Assembly: GCA_003222135.1 (NCBI GenBank)
Contig: QHUM01000069.1
Location: forward strand, 1 to 55,597
Source: Gemmatimonadota bacterium
Lineage (GTDB): Bacteria > Gemmatimonadota > Gemmatimonadetes > Gemmatimonadales > GWC2-71-9
Reading direction: 5' to 3'
Length of the DNA stretch: 55,597 nucleotides
Under the pieces are notes generated by a model. That model did not search any database. It was not told the origin of the DNA and saw nothing but the letters and a program-made list of their open reading frames with translations. The position numbers and the translations under genes were made by a program. Positions 19,523 to 28,799 of this stretch are shown here, in pieces. The stretch's first letter is position 1. The number at the start of each line of letters is the position of its first letter.

Positions 19523-20691
19523 GCCAGCCGAGCGACTACTACGCGCTGCTGGGCGTGGCGCGGAACGCGGGCGAAGCGGAGATCAAGAAGGCGTACCGCG
19601 GCCTGGCCATGAAGCACCACCCCGACCGCGTCGCCTCCGAGGAGAAGACGGCAGCGGAAGAGAAGTTCAAACAGATTACCGAAGCGTACGAGGTGCTGCG
19701 TGATCCCGAGAAGCGCGCCGCGTATGATCGCTATGGGGTAGCGGGCGTGCGCGGGGCGGGAGCGGCGGGCGGGGGGTTCGGCTTCGCACACTTCGACCTG
19801 TCCGAGGCGCTCAACATCTTCATGCGCGACTTCGGCGGTCTGGGCGGATTGGACGCCTTCTTTGGCGGTGGCGAGCGCGGTCGGCGCGACCGCCAGCGAG
19901 GGCAGGACTTGAAAGTCACGCTCGAGCTGACGCTCGACGAGGTCGCGAAGGGTGCCGCGAAAACCGTGCGCCTGCGCACGCTGGACCGGTGCACCGCGTG
20001 TAGCGGGACGGGTGCCCAGGACGGGGCCCGCCCCACGCCGTGCGGCACGTGCGGCGGCACGGGCGAGGTGCGCCGCGCCGCGCGCTCGATGTTCGGCCAG
20101 TTCGTCTCGGTGTCGCCGTGCCCAAGCTGCGCCGGCGAGGGCAGCGTGATCCGCCAGCCGTGCCCCAAGTGCCAGGGGGACGGGCGCGTGCGGGCCGACA
20201 AAACGATCCAGATCGACGTCCCAGCCGGCGTGCAGGAGCATCATTACCTGACGATGCGCGGCCAGGGCGTGCCCGGGCCCCGCAACGGGCCGCCGGGGGA
20301 CCTGATCGCCGTGCTCGAGATCGCCGACGACCCGCGCTTCGAGCGCCACGGTGATGACCTGGTCTACGACCTCCCCCTCTCGCTCACGCAAGCGGCGCTC
20401 GGCGCCGAGGTCGAGGTACCGACCCCGCACGGCACCGCCACGCTCAAGGTACAGGCGGGCACGCAGACGGGAGCCGTATACCGCGTGAAGGGAAAGGGGC
20501 TGCCGCGGTTGGGCGACAGCGGGCGCGGCGACCTGCACGTGCGGGTGCACGTGTGGACGCCGACGAAGCTGACGGCGGAGCAGCGGGCCTTGCTCGAGCA
20601 GCTCGCGAAGGTCGAGACGGCGCCCCCGGCCGAGGATCGGCTCGGCAGAAAATTCTGGGAGCAGCTGCGTCAAGCATTCGGGAATCGCTGA
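19519..20691 (+). CDS. dnaJ: Chaperone protein DnaJ (Hsp40)
   Basis: 390 aa, ATG overlapping the hrcA stop. J domain with HPD at residues 34-36; Gly/Phe-rich segment (about 75-125); four CxxCxGxG zinc repeats between residues 158 and 222 (CTACSGTG, CGTCGGTG, CPSCAGEG, CPKCQGDG); C-terminal substrate-binding domains with GVPG and GKGLPRLG. DnaJ stimulates DnaK ATP hydrolysis and hands over unfolded clients. The hrcA-dnaJ pair without grpE or dnaK between is a rearranged form of the classic operon. Confidence 0.96.
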   Translation: MSQPSDYYALLGVARNAGEAEIKKAYRGLAMKHHPDRVASEEKTAAEEKFKQITEAYEVLRDPEKRAAYDRYGVAGVRGAGAAGGGFGFAHFDLSEALNIFMRDFGGLGGLDAFFGGGERGRRDRQRGQDLKVTLELTLDEVAKGAAKTVRLRTLDRCTACSGTGAQDGARPTPCGTCGGTGEVRRAARSMFGQFVSVSPCPSCAGEGSVIRQPCPKCQGDGRVRADKTIQIDVPAGVQEHHYLTMRGQGVPGPRNGPPGDLIAVLEIADDPRFERHGDDLVYDLPLSLTQAALGAEVEVPTPHGTATLKVQAGTQTGAVYRVKGKGLPRLGDSGRGDLHVRVHVWTPTKLTAEQRALLEQLAKVETAPPAEDRLGRKFWEQLRQAFGNR

Positions 20692-20712
20692 GCGCGCCAG
20701 GGAGCGGGGCAC

Positions 20713-21051
20713 ATGGGCGGGTGCATCTTCTGCAAGATCGCGGCGGGCGAGGTCCCGGCAACAGTCGTGAAGCGGGCCGACGGGATCATGGCGTTCAAGG
20801 ACCTGAATCCGCAGGCGCCGACGCATCTGCTCGTGATTCCGACCGATCACTTGGCGTCGCTCAACGATGCGAAGGACCCGCAGCTGCTCGGTCGCCTGCT
20901 GGCATTCGCGCGCGACCTGGCGCGTGACACCGGGATCGCCGAGCGAGGCTATCGTGTCGTCGTGAACACCAACCCCGACGGCGGCCAAACGGTGTTTCAT
21001 CTCCACCTGCACCTGCTGGGTGGGCGGCCCATGACGTGGCCACCCGGTTGA
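20713..21051 (+). CDS. HIT-family nucleotide hydrolase (HinT-like)
   Basis: 112 aa from ATG 20713, GGGAG upstream. N-terminal CIFCKIAAGEVP, central HLLVIPTDHLASL and the C-terminal histidine triad HLHLHLLGGR define the HinT branch, which hydrolyses purine nucleoside phosphoramidates. The two N-terminal Cys (CIFC) are often a zinc site in the family. It starts 21 nt after dnaJ, so it is probably co-transcribed. In vivo substrate unknown. Confidence 0.92.
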   Translation: MGGCIFCKIAAGEVPATVVKRADGIMAFKDLNPQAPTHLLVIPTDHLASLNDAKDPQLLGRLLAFARDLARDTGIAERGYRVVVNTNPDGGQTVFHLHLHLLGGRPMTWPPG

Positions 21052-21053
21052 CC

Positions 21054-21082
21054 TTGCCCCGGGCCGCGACGGGGGCTAAGTT
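21054..21082 (+). promoter_or_regulatory. Candidate rpsU promoter
   Basis: TTGCCC (21054-21059), 17-bp spacer, TAAGTT (21077-21082), 30 nt before the rpsU ATG. The -10 hexamer equals the one before the EamA gene. Confidence 0.45.
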
Positions 21083-21112
21083 TGTGTCTCGATCATAGTT
21101 AGCGAGTCGCCC

Positions 21113-21301
21113 ATGCCGGAAGTCATCATTCATGATGACGCAAGCTTCGAACGCGCGCTCAAGCGCTTCAAGAAGAAATGCGAGAAAGCGGGGATCCTTT
21201 CGGACTTGCGCAGGCACCGTCATTACGAGAAACCCAGTGAGAGACAGAAACCCACGATGAATGCCGCGCGACGCAAGCACCGGCGCCCGCGGCTGGTCTG
21301 A
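21113..21301 (+). CDS. rpsU: 30S ribosomal protein bS21
   Basis: 62 aa, very basic. VIIHDDASFERALKRFKKKC and EKAGILSDLRRHRHYEKPSE are the conserved bS21 core, and the Arg/Lys-rich tail (ARRKHRRPRL) contacts 16S rRNA. It precedes a YqeY-like gene by two nt, and dnaG is four genes downstream; rpsU-yqeY-dnaG linkage is common in bacteria (the E. coli macromolecular synthesis operon has rpsU-dnaG-rpoD). Confidence 0.95.
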   Translation: MPEVIIHDDASFERALKRFKKKCEKAGILSDLRRHRHYEKPSERQKPTMNAARRKHRRPRLV

Positions 21302-21303
21302 CT

Positions 21304-21747
21304 GTGGCTGACTTGACCGAGCGGCTGCGCGCCGCGATGAACCAGTCCCGGAAACAACGCGATCAGGCGCGCACCCTTCTCCTCTCCACGATCCTCGCAG
21401 ACCTCAAGAACCGCGAACTCGAGCTGAACCATCCCCCCTCCGACGACGAGGCGGCGGAAGTGCTGCGGCGCGGGATCAGGCGGCGGCGCGAGGCGGCGGA
21501 GCAGTACGTCGCCGGCAAACGCCAGGAGCTCGCCGACCGCGAGCTGGCCGAAGTGACGATGCTCGAGGAGTTCCTCCCCGCCGCGGTCGACCCGGAGGAG
21601 ATCCGTCGGGCCGTGCGTGAGGCCCTCGCGACGGGGGCCAAGGACCTGGGCAAGCTCATGGGGCAGGTGATGCCGAAATTCAAAGGCCGGGCGGATGGCA
21701 AGCTGGTGAACCAGATCGCCCGCGAGGAGCTGGCGGCGACCTTATGA
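21304..21747 (+). CDS. GatB/YqeY domain protein
   Basis: 147 aa from GTG 21304. Matches the YqeY family related to the tRNA-binding tail of GatB: LRAAMNQSRKQRDQARTLLLST near the start, AAEQYVAGKRQELADRELAEV centrally, and TGAKDLGKLMGQVMPKFKGR, ADGKLVNQIARE at the end. Likely binds tRNA, but the exact role is unknown. It overlaps mutS2 by four nt (ATGA). Confidence 0.9.
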   Translation: MADLTERLRAAMNQSRKQRDQARTLLLSTILADLKNRELELNHPPSDDEAAEVLRRGIRRRREAAEQYVAGKRQELADRELAEVTMLEEFLPAAVDPEEIRRAVREALATGAKDLGKLMGQVMPKFKGRADGKLVNQIAREELAATL

Positions 21748-24020
21748 GCGTCGCGGGAGGGGTGGCCCCCTCCGTGCTGGACACCCTGGAATTCCCTGCC
21801 GCGCTGGAGCGGGTGGCGGCCCACGCCGCCGGCCCGCTCGGCGCCGCCCGAGTGCGCGGCCGCGCTCCCGCCACCGATCCCGAGCGGGTCCGGGCGGCGC
21901 TGGCCCAGGTCGCGGAGCTCGCCGCGCTGCTGCTCCACGACGATGCGATCCGGGCCGAGCCGGTGCCCGACATCGGGCCGGCGCTCGAGCTGCTCGCGGT
22001 CGCCGGCAGCGCGCTCGAAGGCGTCCAGCTCGCCACGCTCACCCGGGCGCTGGCTGGCGCGCGTCTCACCGCCGCGGAGCTGGCGCGTCTGGCGCGCGAC
22101 GCGCCGCGCACGGCGGCGCTACGGGTCGATCCCCCCCCCAAGGAGATCGAGACGCAGCTGGCGCGGTCGCTCGACGCCGAGGGGGTCGTGCTCGATGCGG
22201 CCTCACGCAGTCTCGCCCGCGCGCGCCAGGGCGTACGCGAGGCACGCCAGCGTCTCGTCGGCAGGCTCGACGCGATGCTCGGCGCGCTCGACCCGACCGA
22301 CCGTGCGCCCGATGCCGCCGTCACCCTGCGCGGGGGCCGCTACGTCATCCCGATCCGCGCGACGGCGCGCGCCCGCGTGGGCGGCATCGTGCACGACGAG
22401 TCCGCCACGCGCTCCACAGTGTTCGTCGAGCCGCCCGAAGTGATCGAGCTGGGCAACGCCCTGCGGTCGGCGGAAGCCGAAGAGCAACGCGAAGTGCTGC
22501 GCGTGCTGCGCGAGCTGACGGATCTGCTGCGCCCGCGTCGCGCGGCGCTCGCGGCCGCGTGGGAGATGTGTATCGCGTTCGATGACCTGTGCGCGCGGGC
22601 GCGCTATGCCGTGGAAGTGAACGGCTTCGCCCCGACGGTCGGGGCGGGCCCGCTGGCGATCCGCAACGGCCGCCACCCGCTCCTCGTCGGCGGCGAGACA
22701 CCGGTCGTTCCGTTCGACCTGGTGCTCGCGCCCGATGAGCTCACGATCCTCGTCTCCGGTCCGAATACGGGCGGCAAGACGGTGCTCATCAAGGCCGTCG
22801 GGCTCCTGTGCTTGATGGCCCAGAGCGGCATCATTCCTCCGCTCGGACCCCAGTCGACGCTCCCGGTGTTCGCCGCGGTGTTCGCCGACATCGGCGATCG
22901 GCAGTCGATCGCCGCGAGCCTGTCGACGTTCTCGGCGCACGTCGCCGCACTGCGCGACATCCTGGAGCACGCGCAGGCGGGCTCGCTCGTGCTGCTCGAC
23001 GAGATCGGGAGCGGCACCGACCCGGCTGAGGGTGGCGCGCTCGCGGCGGCGGTGCTGCGCACGCTGACGCGGCGTCGCGTCGTGACGCTCGCCACTACCC
23101 ACCTCGGCGTGTTGAAGCAGCTCGCCGCCGAGACCGTCGGTATCGTCAACGCGTCACTGCAATTCGAGGCCGAGACGCTGACGCCGACCTATCGCCTGCT
23201 GAAGGGCGTCCCCGGTCGCTCCTACGGGCTCGCCATCGCGCGTCGCCTCGGGATCGCCGCCGACGTGCTCGACATGGCGCAGCGGGCGGTGCCCGACGCC
23301 GAGCGGACCCTCGACGCCCTGCTCGCGACCGTGGAGGCCCGCGCGCGCGACCTCGAGGTACAAGCGCGGGACCTGGCGGCACGGGAGGCGGCGTTGCGCG
23401 AGGACGCGGGTCGAGTCGATGCGCGGGCCGAGGAGGTCGCGCGACGCGAGCACGAGGTGAAGACGCGCGCTCAGGCGCTCGAGCGCGAGGCGCGCGAGCA
23501 GACGCGGGCCTACCTGCTCGAGGCGCGCCGCAAGGTGGAGGAATCGCTCGGCCGCGCTCGGGCGGCGGTGGACGAAGCCACGGCGCGGGAGGCGAGGCGG
23601 CTCTTGGAACAGGCCATCGAAGCAACCGAAGTCCGGGAAAAGGGAAACGTGAAACGGGAAACGTGGCTGTCGCTCGAGGAGCTGCGGCGCTTGAAGCAGG
23701 AGCAGCCGGACGCCCCGCGACGGCCGCCCAGCCCGGCGCGGCCGCCGGGCGGAGCGGGGCATCCGGTGGCGACGGCCGCGTCGGAAATCTCGCTGCGCGG
23801 ACTCCGCTTGGACGAAGCCGAGCCCATGCTGGTCAAAGCGCTGGACGACGCCGTCGCGGCCGATCTGCCGTATCTCCGCGTGATCCACGGCAAAGGCACC
23901 GGAGCGGTGCGCAAGCTGGTGCACGACGTCCTCTCCGCCGACGCGCGCGTGCAACGCTTCGGCTTCGCGCCCGCCAACCAGGGCGGCCACGGCGTGACGA
24001 TCGTGGAGTTTACGGCATGA
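21744..24020 (+). CDS. mutS2: Endonuclease MutS2
   Basis: 758 aa. Lacks the mismatch-recognition domain of MutS. Clamp/lever region, then the ATPase: Walker A GPNTGGKT (339-346), STFSAH, Walker B LLDEIGSGTDPAEGG. A long coiled coil (about 500-620) leads to the C-terminal Smr nuclease domain (SLRGLRLDEAEPML, VIHGKGTGAVRK). MutS2 suppresses recombination, and in Gram-positives it rescues collided ribosomes. A three-unit 7-bp repeat (23643-23663) encodes GNVKRET in the low-complexity linker before Smr. Confidence 0.95.
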   Translation: MSVAGGVAPSVLDTLEFPAALERVAAHAAGPLGAARVRGRAPATDPERVRAALAQVAELAALLLHDDAIRAEPVPDIGPALELLAVAGSALEGVQLATLTRALAGARLTAAELARLARDAPRTAALRVDPPPKEIETQLARSLDAEGVVLDAASRSLARARQGVREARQRLVGRLDAMLGALDPTDRAPDAAVTLRGGRYVIPIRATARARVGGIVHDESATRSTVFVEPPEVIELGNALRSAEAEEQREVLRVLRELTDLLRPRRAALAAAWEMCIAFDDLCARARYAVEVNGFAPTVGAGPLAIRNGRHPLLVGGETPVVPFDLVLAPDELTILVSGPNTGGKTVLIKAVGLLCLMAQSGIIPPLGPQSTLPVFAAVFADIGDRQSIAASLSTFSAHVAALRDILEHAQAGSLVLLDEIGSGTDPAEGGALAAAVLRTLTRRRVVTLATTHLGVLKQLAAETVGIVNASLQFEAETLTPTYRLLKGVPGRSYGLAIARRLGIAADVLDMAQRAVPDAERTLDALLATVEARARDLEVQARDLAAREAALREDAGRVDARAEEVARREHEVKTRAQALEREAREQTRAYLLEARRKVEESLGRARAAVDEATAREARRLLEQAIEATEVREKGNVKRETWLSLEELRRLKQEQPDAPRRPPSPARPPGGAGHPVATAASEISLRGLRLDEAEPMLVKALDDAVAADLPYLRVIHGKGTGAVRKLVHDVLSADARVQRFGFAPANQGGHGVTIVEFTA
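23643..23663 (+). repeat. Heptad repeat KGAAACG x3 inside mutS2
   Basis: GGAAACG, TGAAACG, GGAAACG, with a degenerate GGAAAAG before. It is read as GNVKRET in the flexible linker between coiled coil and Smr domain. Confidence 0.75.
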
Positions 24021-25777
24021 GCCTGATCCCCGACGACGTCATCGAGCAGGTGCGCGAGGCCGCGGATCTGGTCGGTATCATTGGAGAGCACGTCGAGCTC
24101 AAGCGCAGCGGGTCCGACTATCGCGGCCCTTGCCCGTTCCACGGCGGCGCCCACCGCAACTTCGCGGTCATCCCGAAAAAGGGGATGTTCTACTGCTTCG
24201 TGTGCCACGAGGCGGGCGACGTCTTCACGTTTTTCATGAAGCGCCTCGGCATGGATTATCCCACCGCCGTACGCGAGGTAGCGCGCCGCGTGGGGATCAC
24301 GATCCCCGAGCGGGGACCCGCCGGCCCGGATCCCCACGAGCCGCTCTACAACGCCGTGGCGACGGCAGCCGACTGGTTCGCCCGGCAGCTGCGCGAGAGC
24401 CCGGAGGCGGACGTGGCGCGGCAGTATCTCGGATCGCGCGGGCTCGAGCTGGAAACGGTGCTCCCCCTGGGGCTGGGGTACGCGCCCACGGGGAAGGCGT
24501 TCCCCGACGCGATGAAAAGCTTGGGCCTGCGTGACGAGGTGTTGCTCGAGGCGGGCCTCGTGGTTAAACGAGAGGACGCCACGTTGGCGCCGCGGTTCCG
24601 CGGCCGGCTGCTGTTCCCGATCCACGACCCGCGCGCCCGCATCGTCGGATTCGGGGGCCGGATCCTCGGCGCAGGAGAGCCTAAGTATCTCAACTCGCCG
24701 GACACCGTGATCTTCCATAAGGGGCGGCTGCTGTACAACCTGCATGCCGCGAAGCACGCCATGCGCAAGGCCGAGCGCGCCATTTTGGTCGAAGGCTATT
24801 TCGACGTGCTGCGGCTCTCGCTCGCGGGCATCGAAGAAGTGGTGGCACCGCTCGGTACGGGCTTGACGTCCGACCAGGCGCAGCTCGTCCAGCGCCATGC
24901 GGCCCACGTCATCCTGCTGTACGACTCCGACGAAGCCGGGCTCCGTGCCACTTTCCGCGCGGCCGACGAGCTGTTGCGCGAGCGATTGCGCGTGAGCGTC
25001 GCCACGTTGCCGCCGGGAGAAGACCCCGATACGCTGGTGCAGCGGCGCGGCGCCGCCGGTCTCGAAGCGATCCTCAAGGACGCCGTGGACGTGTTCGAGC
25101 GCAAGCTCCAGATCCTCGACCGGAAGGGTCTGTTCGGCACCTTGGCCGGTCGCCGGCGGGCGCTCGATCGCCTGCTGCCCACGATCCGCGCGGCAGCGGA
25201 CCCGATCACTCGGGAGCTGTACACGTCGCGGGCCGCTGAAGTGGCGGGCGTGCGAAAAGACGTCTTGGAGCGCGAAGTTGTCACCGCGGGAGGCGGGAGA
25301 CGGGAGGCGGGCGAGACGCCGCCTCCTGCCTCCCCCCTCCCGTCTCCCGCGCTCCCGGCCAGCGCCGAGAAGGCTCTCTTGCTCCTGCTGTTGGAAGGGG
25401 AGCCATGGCGCTCCCGCGTGCGCGACGCCATCGACGCCGAGGAGTTCGAATTCGTCCCCTACCGCGAAGTGTTCGAGGCGATCGCCGACGACGCGGTGCT
25501 GTCACTGAGCGAGACGTCCGCGCGCGCCTACGAGCAGCTGCGTGACGAGGGGCTGGGGGATCGCGACCCCAACTCCTTGTACGAGCGCGCCGTCAACTGG
25601 ATCGAGGCGCGGCGGCTGGAGCGGCAGCTCGAGCAGCTCGATCGGCGCCTGCCGTTCGAGAGCCCCGACGGACAGGCGTCGCTGATCGCGGAAAAGCGGC
25701 GCGTGTTCGACGAGCTTCGCAAGCGATATCCGCGTTACAAGATCGCGATGAGGAGGCGAGGTGCACCCGGAACTTGA
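24017..25777 (+). CDS. dnaG: DNA primase DnaG
   Basis: 586 aa from ATG 24017, overlapping mutS2 (ATGA). Zinc ribbon C39, H42, C60, C63 (CPFH...CFVC); RNA-polymerase domain with Toprim motifs EGYFDVLRL (about 259) and LLYDSDEAG (about 302); FGGRIL and KYLNSP in between. It synthesises RNA primers at the replication fork. The C-terminal helicase-binding region is poorly conserved, as usual. The junction to it (about residues 424-445, GRREAGETPPP) is encoded by a 7-bp inverted repeat at 25286-25350. Confidence 0.95.
   Translation: MSLIPDDVIEQVREAADLVGIIGEHVELKRSGSDYRGPCPFHGGAHRNFAVIPKKGMFYCFVCHEAGDVFTFFMKRLGMDYPTAVREVARRVGITIPERGPAGPDPHEPLYNAVATAADWFARQLRESPEADVARQYLGSRGLELETVLPLGLGYAPTGKAFPDAMKSLGLRDEVLLEAGLVVKREDATLAPRFRGRLLFPIHDPRARIVGFGGRILGAGEPKYLNSPDTVIFHKGRLLYNLHAAKHAMRKAERAILVEGYFDVLRLSLAGIEEVVAPLGTGLTSDQAQLVQRHAAHVILLYDSDEAGLRATFRAADELLRERLRVSVATLPPGEDPDTLVQRRGAAGLEAILKDAVDVFERKLQILDRKGLFGTLAGRRRALDRLLPTIRAAADPITRELYTSRAAEVAGVRKDVLEREVVTAGGGRREAGETPPPASPLPSPALPASAEKALLLLLLEGEPWRSRVRDAIDAEEFEFVPYREVFEAIADDAVLSLSETSARAYEQLRDEGLGDRDPNSLYERAVNWIEARRLERQLEQLDRRLPFESPDGQASLIAEKRRVFDELRKRYPRYKIAMRRRGAPGT
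25286..25350 (+). repeat. Inverted heptad repeat RCGGGAG inside dnaG
   Basis: Left side GCGGGAG, GCGGGAG, ACGGGAG, GCGGG; right side contains the inverse, TGCCTCC then CTCCCGT and CTCCCGC. Same two-arm layout as the GATTGCG family but different sequence. It lies in the hinge before the primase C-terminal domain. Confidence 0.75.
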
Positions 25778-26465
25778 GGCGCTGCTGGCGCTGCAGGAGA
25801 AGGACCAGGCGGTAACCCTGACCGACGAGGCCCTGGCGGCCCTCGCGCCCGCGACGCAGGCGCTCGACGAGTCGCAGGCGGCGGCGGAGCGGGCGCTCGC
25901 CGCGGCGCGGGCGGCGATTCAGGCCGCGCTCGACCGCCGTGACGAGCTGGAAGGAAAGATCGCCAGCTATCGTACCATGCAGGAGCAGCGGCGGCAGCGG
26001 CTCGAGTGGGTGCGGGGAGCCAAGGAGGCGTCCACGCTCATGGCCGAGCTCGATCTCGCGCGCTCGGTCCTGGCGAAGGAGGAGGCGGAGTTCATGCGCT
26101 CGGGCGACGCCGTGACGGAAGCGGAGCGGCGCGCCGCGGAGGCCGAACAGGCGCTCGCGCAGTTGCGGGCGCAGCAGGCGGCGGAGCGTGAGGGGCTCGC
26201 GGGACGGCGCGAGCAGATCGCGGGTGAGCGGGAGCACGCGGTCGCCGAGCGGGAGCAGGCGGCCGCCCGCGTGACACCCGCGATGCTGGCGCGCTACGAG
26301 CGCATCCGGCGCGGCAAGGCGCCGCTCGCCCTCTATTCGCTGCACGTCGATGCCTGCGGACATTGCTTCACGGCGGTTCCCACCCAGCGCCGTACCCTGA
26401 TCCAGCGCGGCGTGACGATCGAGGCCTGCGAGGCCTGCGGCGTGCTGCTCTACGCCAAGGAATGA
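25761..26465 (+). CDS. Coiled-coil zinc-ribbon protein (CT398-like)
   Basis: 234 aa. The N-terminal ~180 residues form a long Ala/Glu/Arg-rich helical hairpin; the C-terminus is a C4 zinc ribbon (DACGHCFTAVP then EACEACGVLLY). Family members such as chlamydial CT398 bind other proteins through the coiled coil, and some are linked to secretion or RNA-polymerase sigma-54 factors; the role here is unknown. Overlaps dnaG by 17 nt and recJ by four nt. Confidence 0.82.
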   Translation: MHPELEALLALQEKDQAVTLTDEALAALAPATQALDESQAAAERALAAARAAIQAALDRRDELEGKIASYRTMQEQRRQRLEWVRGAKEASTLMAELDLARSVLAKEEAEFMRSGDAVTEAERRAAEAEQALAQLRAQQAAEREGLAGRREQIAGEREHAVAEREQAAARVTPAMLARYERIRRGKAPLALYSLHVDACGHCFTAVPTQRRTLIQRGVTIEACEACGVLLYAKE

Positions 26466-28168
26466 TTCCGGCCCGCTGGGCGATCGCCGAGCGGCCTGAC
26501 CCCGGGCTGACGGCCGCGCTGGCCGGCCAGCTCCACATCCCCGAGCCCCTCGCCGCCATCCTGGTGCAGCGCGGGCTCAGCGCGCCCGACCTCGCCAAGG
26601 CATTCCTGCGGCCCGAGCTCGAGCGCCTCTCCGATCCCCTCGATTGGGTCGACATGCGCGTCGCCGTGGAGCTGGTGGCGCGCGCGGTGCGCAGCGGGAC
26701 TCCGATCCTGGTGCACGGTGACTACGATGTGGATGGCCAGTGCGGGGCGGCGCTGCTCACCCGCGTGCTGCGCAGCGTGGGGGGGACGGCGCACGCGTTC
26801 GTACCGCATCGTCTCCGCGACGGGTATGATTTCGGGCCCGCCGGGCTCGCCGAGGCGCAGCGGCTGGGCGCCGGGTTGATCATCACGTGCGACTGCGGCA
26901 TCACCGCGGTCGACGCGGTACGCGCCGCGCGGGCCGCCGGAATCGACGTGATCGTCACCGACCATCACCTCCCCGGAGACGAGCTGCCGCCCGCCTGCGC
27001 GGTGCTCGACCCGCGTCGCCGGGATTGTCCCTCAGAGGACAAGAACCTGTGCGGCGCCGGAGTCGCCTTCAAGCTCGCCCAGGCCCTGATGCCGGCACTC
27101 GGCCAGTCCGCCAACCTGCCGCTCCACTTCCTCGATTATGTGGCGCTGGCGACCGTCGCGGATGTGGTCCCGCTGGTCGGGGAGAACCGCATCCTGGTGC
27201 GGCACGGCCTGAAGATGCTCGCCGATTCGGACTGGACGGGGCTGCGGGCCCTGGTGACGGTGGCAGGGCTCGCCGGGCACCCGATCAAGGCGGGACACGT
27301 CGGCTTCATCCTCGCCCCCCGCCTGAACGCCGCCGGCCGTATCGGGGAGCCGGCCGACGGGCTCGCCTTGCTGCTGTCGGACGATCCGGCCCGGGCGACG
27401 GCGATCGCCCGCGAGCTCGAGACGCTGAACGCCCGGCGCCAGGAGCTGGACCAGCGGATCCTCGACGAGGCGCTCGAGCTCGCCGAGGCGACGCTCGCGC
27501 CTGCGGACCGGGCGCTCGTGCTCGCGGCGGACGGGTGGCATCCGGGGGTCATCGGCATCGTGGCGTCACGCCTCGTGGAGCGTTACGGACGGCCCACGTT
27601 CCTGATCGGGTGGGACGAGGGCGGGGAGAGCGGTCGTGGCTCGGGACGCAGTATCGCCGGCTTCGACCTGCACGCGGCGCTACAGCAAGTCGGGCACCAC
27701 CTCGAGAAGTACGGTGGCCACACGATGGCGGCTGGGCTCACGATTCGGCGGCAGCGCTACGAGGCCTTCCGCGTTGCCTTTCTCGACGTGGCGGGCCAGC
27801 TGCTCGGCCCCGACGACCTGGCGCCCGCGCAGCGCGTCGATCTGGAGCTGCCGCTCGGACTGGTGAGCCCGGAGCTGGAAAAGCTGATGCGCTACTTGGA
27901 GCCGTGTGGCCCTGGGAATCCCGCGCCGGTGTTCGGGGTGCGCGGGGCGCGGGCCGTCGGCGCCCGGCGCGTCGGGCTCAACCACCTGCGCTTCACGCTC
28001 GACGACGGCTCCGGCGCGCTGCCGGCCATCGGGTTTCGCTGGGCGGACGTCGTGCCCGATGCCTGGCTGGCGCAGCCGCTCGATGTCGCGTTCCGGCTGG
28101 AGCGGGACGAATGGCAGGGGAGGACGACATTGCAGGCACGGGTGGCAACGATGGCACCCAGCGCGTGA
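26462..28168 (+). CDS. recJ: Single-stranded-DNA-specific exonuclease RecJ
   Basis: 568 aa from ATG 26462 (ATGA overlap). DHH phosphoesterase motifs: HGDYDVDGQCG (about 85-95), CDCGITAVDAV, TDHHLPGDELP (about 166) and later the DHHA1 domain GRSIAGFDLH, YGGHTMAAGL. Ends with the OB-fold region (EPCGPGNPAPVFG, LRFTLDDG). RecJ is a 5'-3' exonuclease in RecF-pathway recombination and mismatch repair. Heptad copy d follows just after the stop. Confidence 0.95.
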   Translation: MIPARWAIAERPDPGLTAALAGQLHIPEPLAAILVQRGLSAPDLAKAFLRPELERLSDPLDWVDMRVAVELVARAVRSGTPILVHGDYDVDGQCGAALLTRVLRSVGGTAHAFVPHRLRDGYDFGPAGLAEAQRLGAGLIITCDCGITAVDAVRAARAAGIDVIVTDHHLPGDELPPACAVLDPRRRDCPSEDKNLCGAGVAFKLAQALMPALGQSANLPLHFLDYVALATVADVVPLVGENRILVRHGLKMLADSDWTGLRALVTVAGLAGHPIKAGHVGFILAPRLNAAGRIGEPADGLALLLSDDPARATAIARELETLNARRQELDQRILDEALELAEATLAPADRALVLAADGWHPGVIGIVASRLVERYGRPTFLIGWDEGGESGRGSGRSIAGFDLHAALQQVGHHLEKYGGHTMAAGLTIRRQRYEAFRVAFLDVAGQLLGPDDLAPAQRVDLELPLGLVSPELEKLMRYLEPCGPGNPAPVFGVRGARAVGARRVGLNHLRFTLDDGSGALPAIGFRWADVVPDAWLAQPLDVAFRLERDEWQGRTTLQARVATMAPSA

Positions 28169-28172
28169 CGGC

Positions 28173-28258
28173 AATTGCGGATTGCGGATTTCGGATTGCG
28201 GATTGTACGAGCGACCTTCCATTTCGAATCCGCAATCCACAATCCGCAATCCGCAATC
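28173..28258 (+). repeat. GATTGCG heptad hairpin, copy d (recJ-rsmD gap)
   Basis: Left arm 28173-28204, right arm 28227-28258, each 32 nt (four and a half units); loop 22 nt containing GACCTTCCATTTCG. The third unit differs in both arms (GATTTCG on the left, GATTGTG on the right-arm complement). It fills most of the 112-bp gap; no T-tract follows. Confidence 0.93.
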
Positions 28259-28280
28259 GGGAGGGGGGGCAGGGCACGGG

Positions 28281-28799
28281 ATGATCCGTATCATCGCCGG
28301 CGAGTTCAAAGGCCGCCGCCTCAAGACACCGGGGGGCGATTCCGTGCGCCCCACCGCCGACCGCGTACGCGAGGCGTGGTTCAGCATCCTGCAGCGCTCG
28401 ATCCGCGGCGCCCGCGTGCTCGACTTGTTCGCGGGATCGGGCGCCCTGGGCCTCGAGTCCTTGTCGCGCGGCGCGACGACCGCGGAGTTCGTCGAGCTGC
28501 ACCGCCTGGCGCTGTCCGCCCTCAAGGCGAACATCGAGACCCTGCACGTGGACGATCGCGCCGTGGTGCACCGCCGCGACGCGCTGCGCTTCGCCGAACG
28601 GCTGCACCCGGGGCAGTACGACGTGGCGTTCGCCGACCCGCCCTATGCGGGCGACGAGGCGGCGCGGCTCGTCGCCGTGTTCCGCCTGAACGCGTTCGCG
28701 CGCATCTTCTCGATCGAGCACCCCGCCGACCGGCCGATCCCGGGGGACGACACCCGCCGCTACGGGGACACCGCCGTGACCTTCATCTACGCCCCATGA
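28281..28799 (+). CDS. rsmD: 16S rRNA m2G966 methyltransferase RsmD
   Basis: 172 aa from ATG 28281. Starts [17 protein letters not shown], then [15 protein letters not shown], the SAM-binding [12 protein letters not shown], and the target-base motif ADPPY (about 118-122); all typical of RsmD. It modifies G966 in helix 31 of 16S rRNA. Overlaps coaD by four nt; rsmD-coaD linkage is widespread. Confidence 0.94.
   Translation: MIRIIAGEFKGRRLKTPGGDSVRPTADRVREAWFSILQRSIRGARVLDLFAGSGALGLESLSRGATTAEFVELHRLALSALKANIETLHVDDRAVVHRRDALRFAERLHPGQYDVAFADPPYAGDEAARLVAVFRLNAFARIFSIEHPADRPIPGDDTRRYGDTAVTFIYAP

Noticed and set aside
28173..28258. Heptad hairpins as intrinsic terminators
   Set aside because: The stems are AT/GC-mixed 32-mers with no T-tract downstream, and copies occur inside open reading frames, so termination cannot be their general role.
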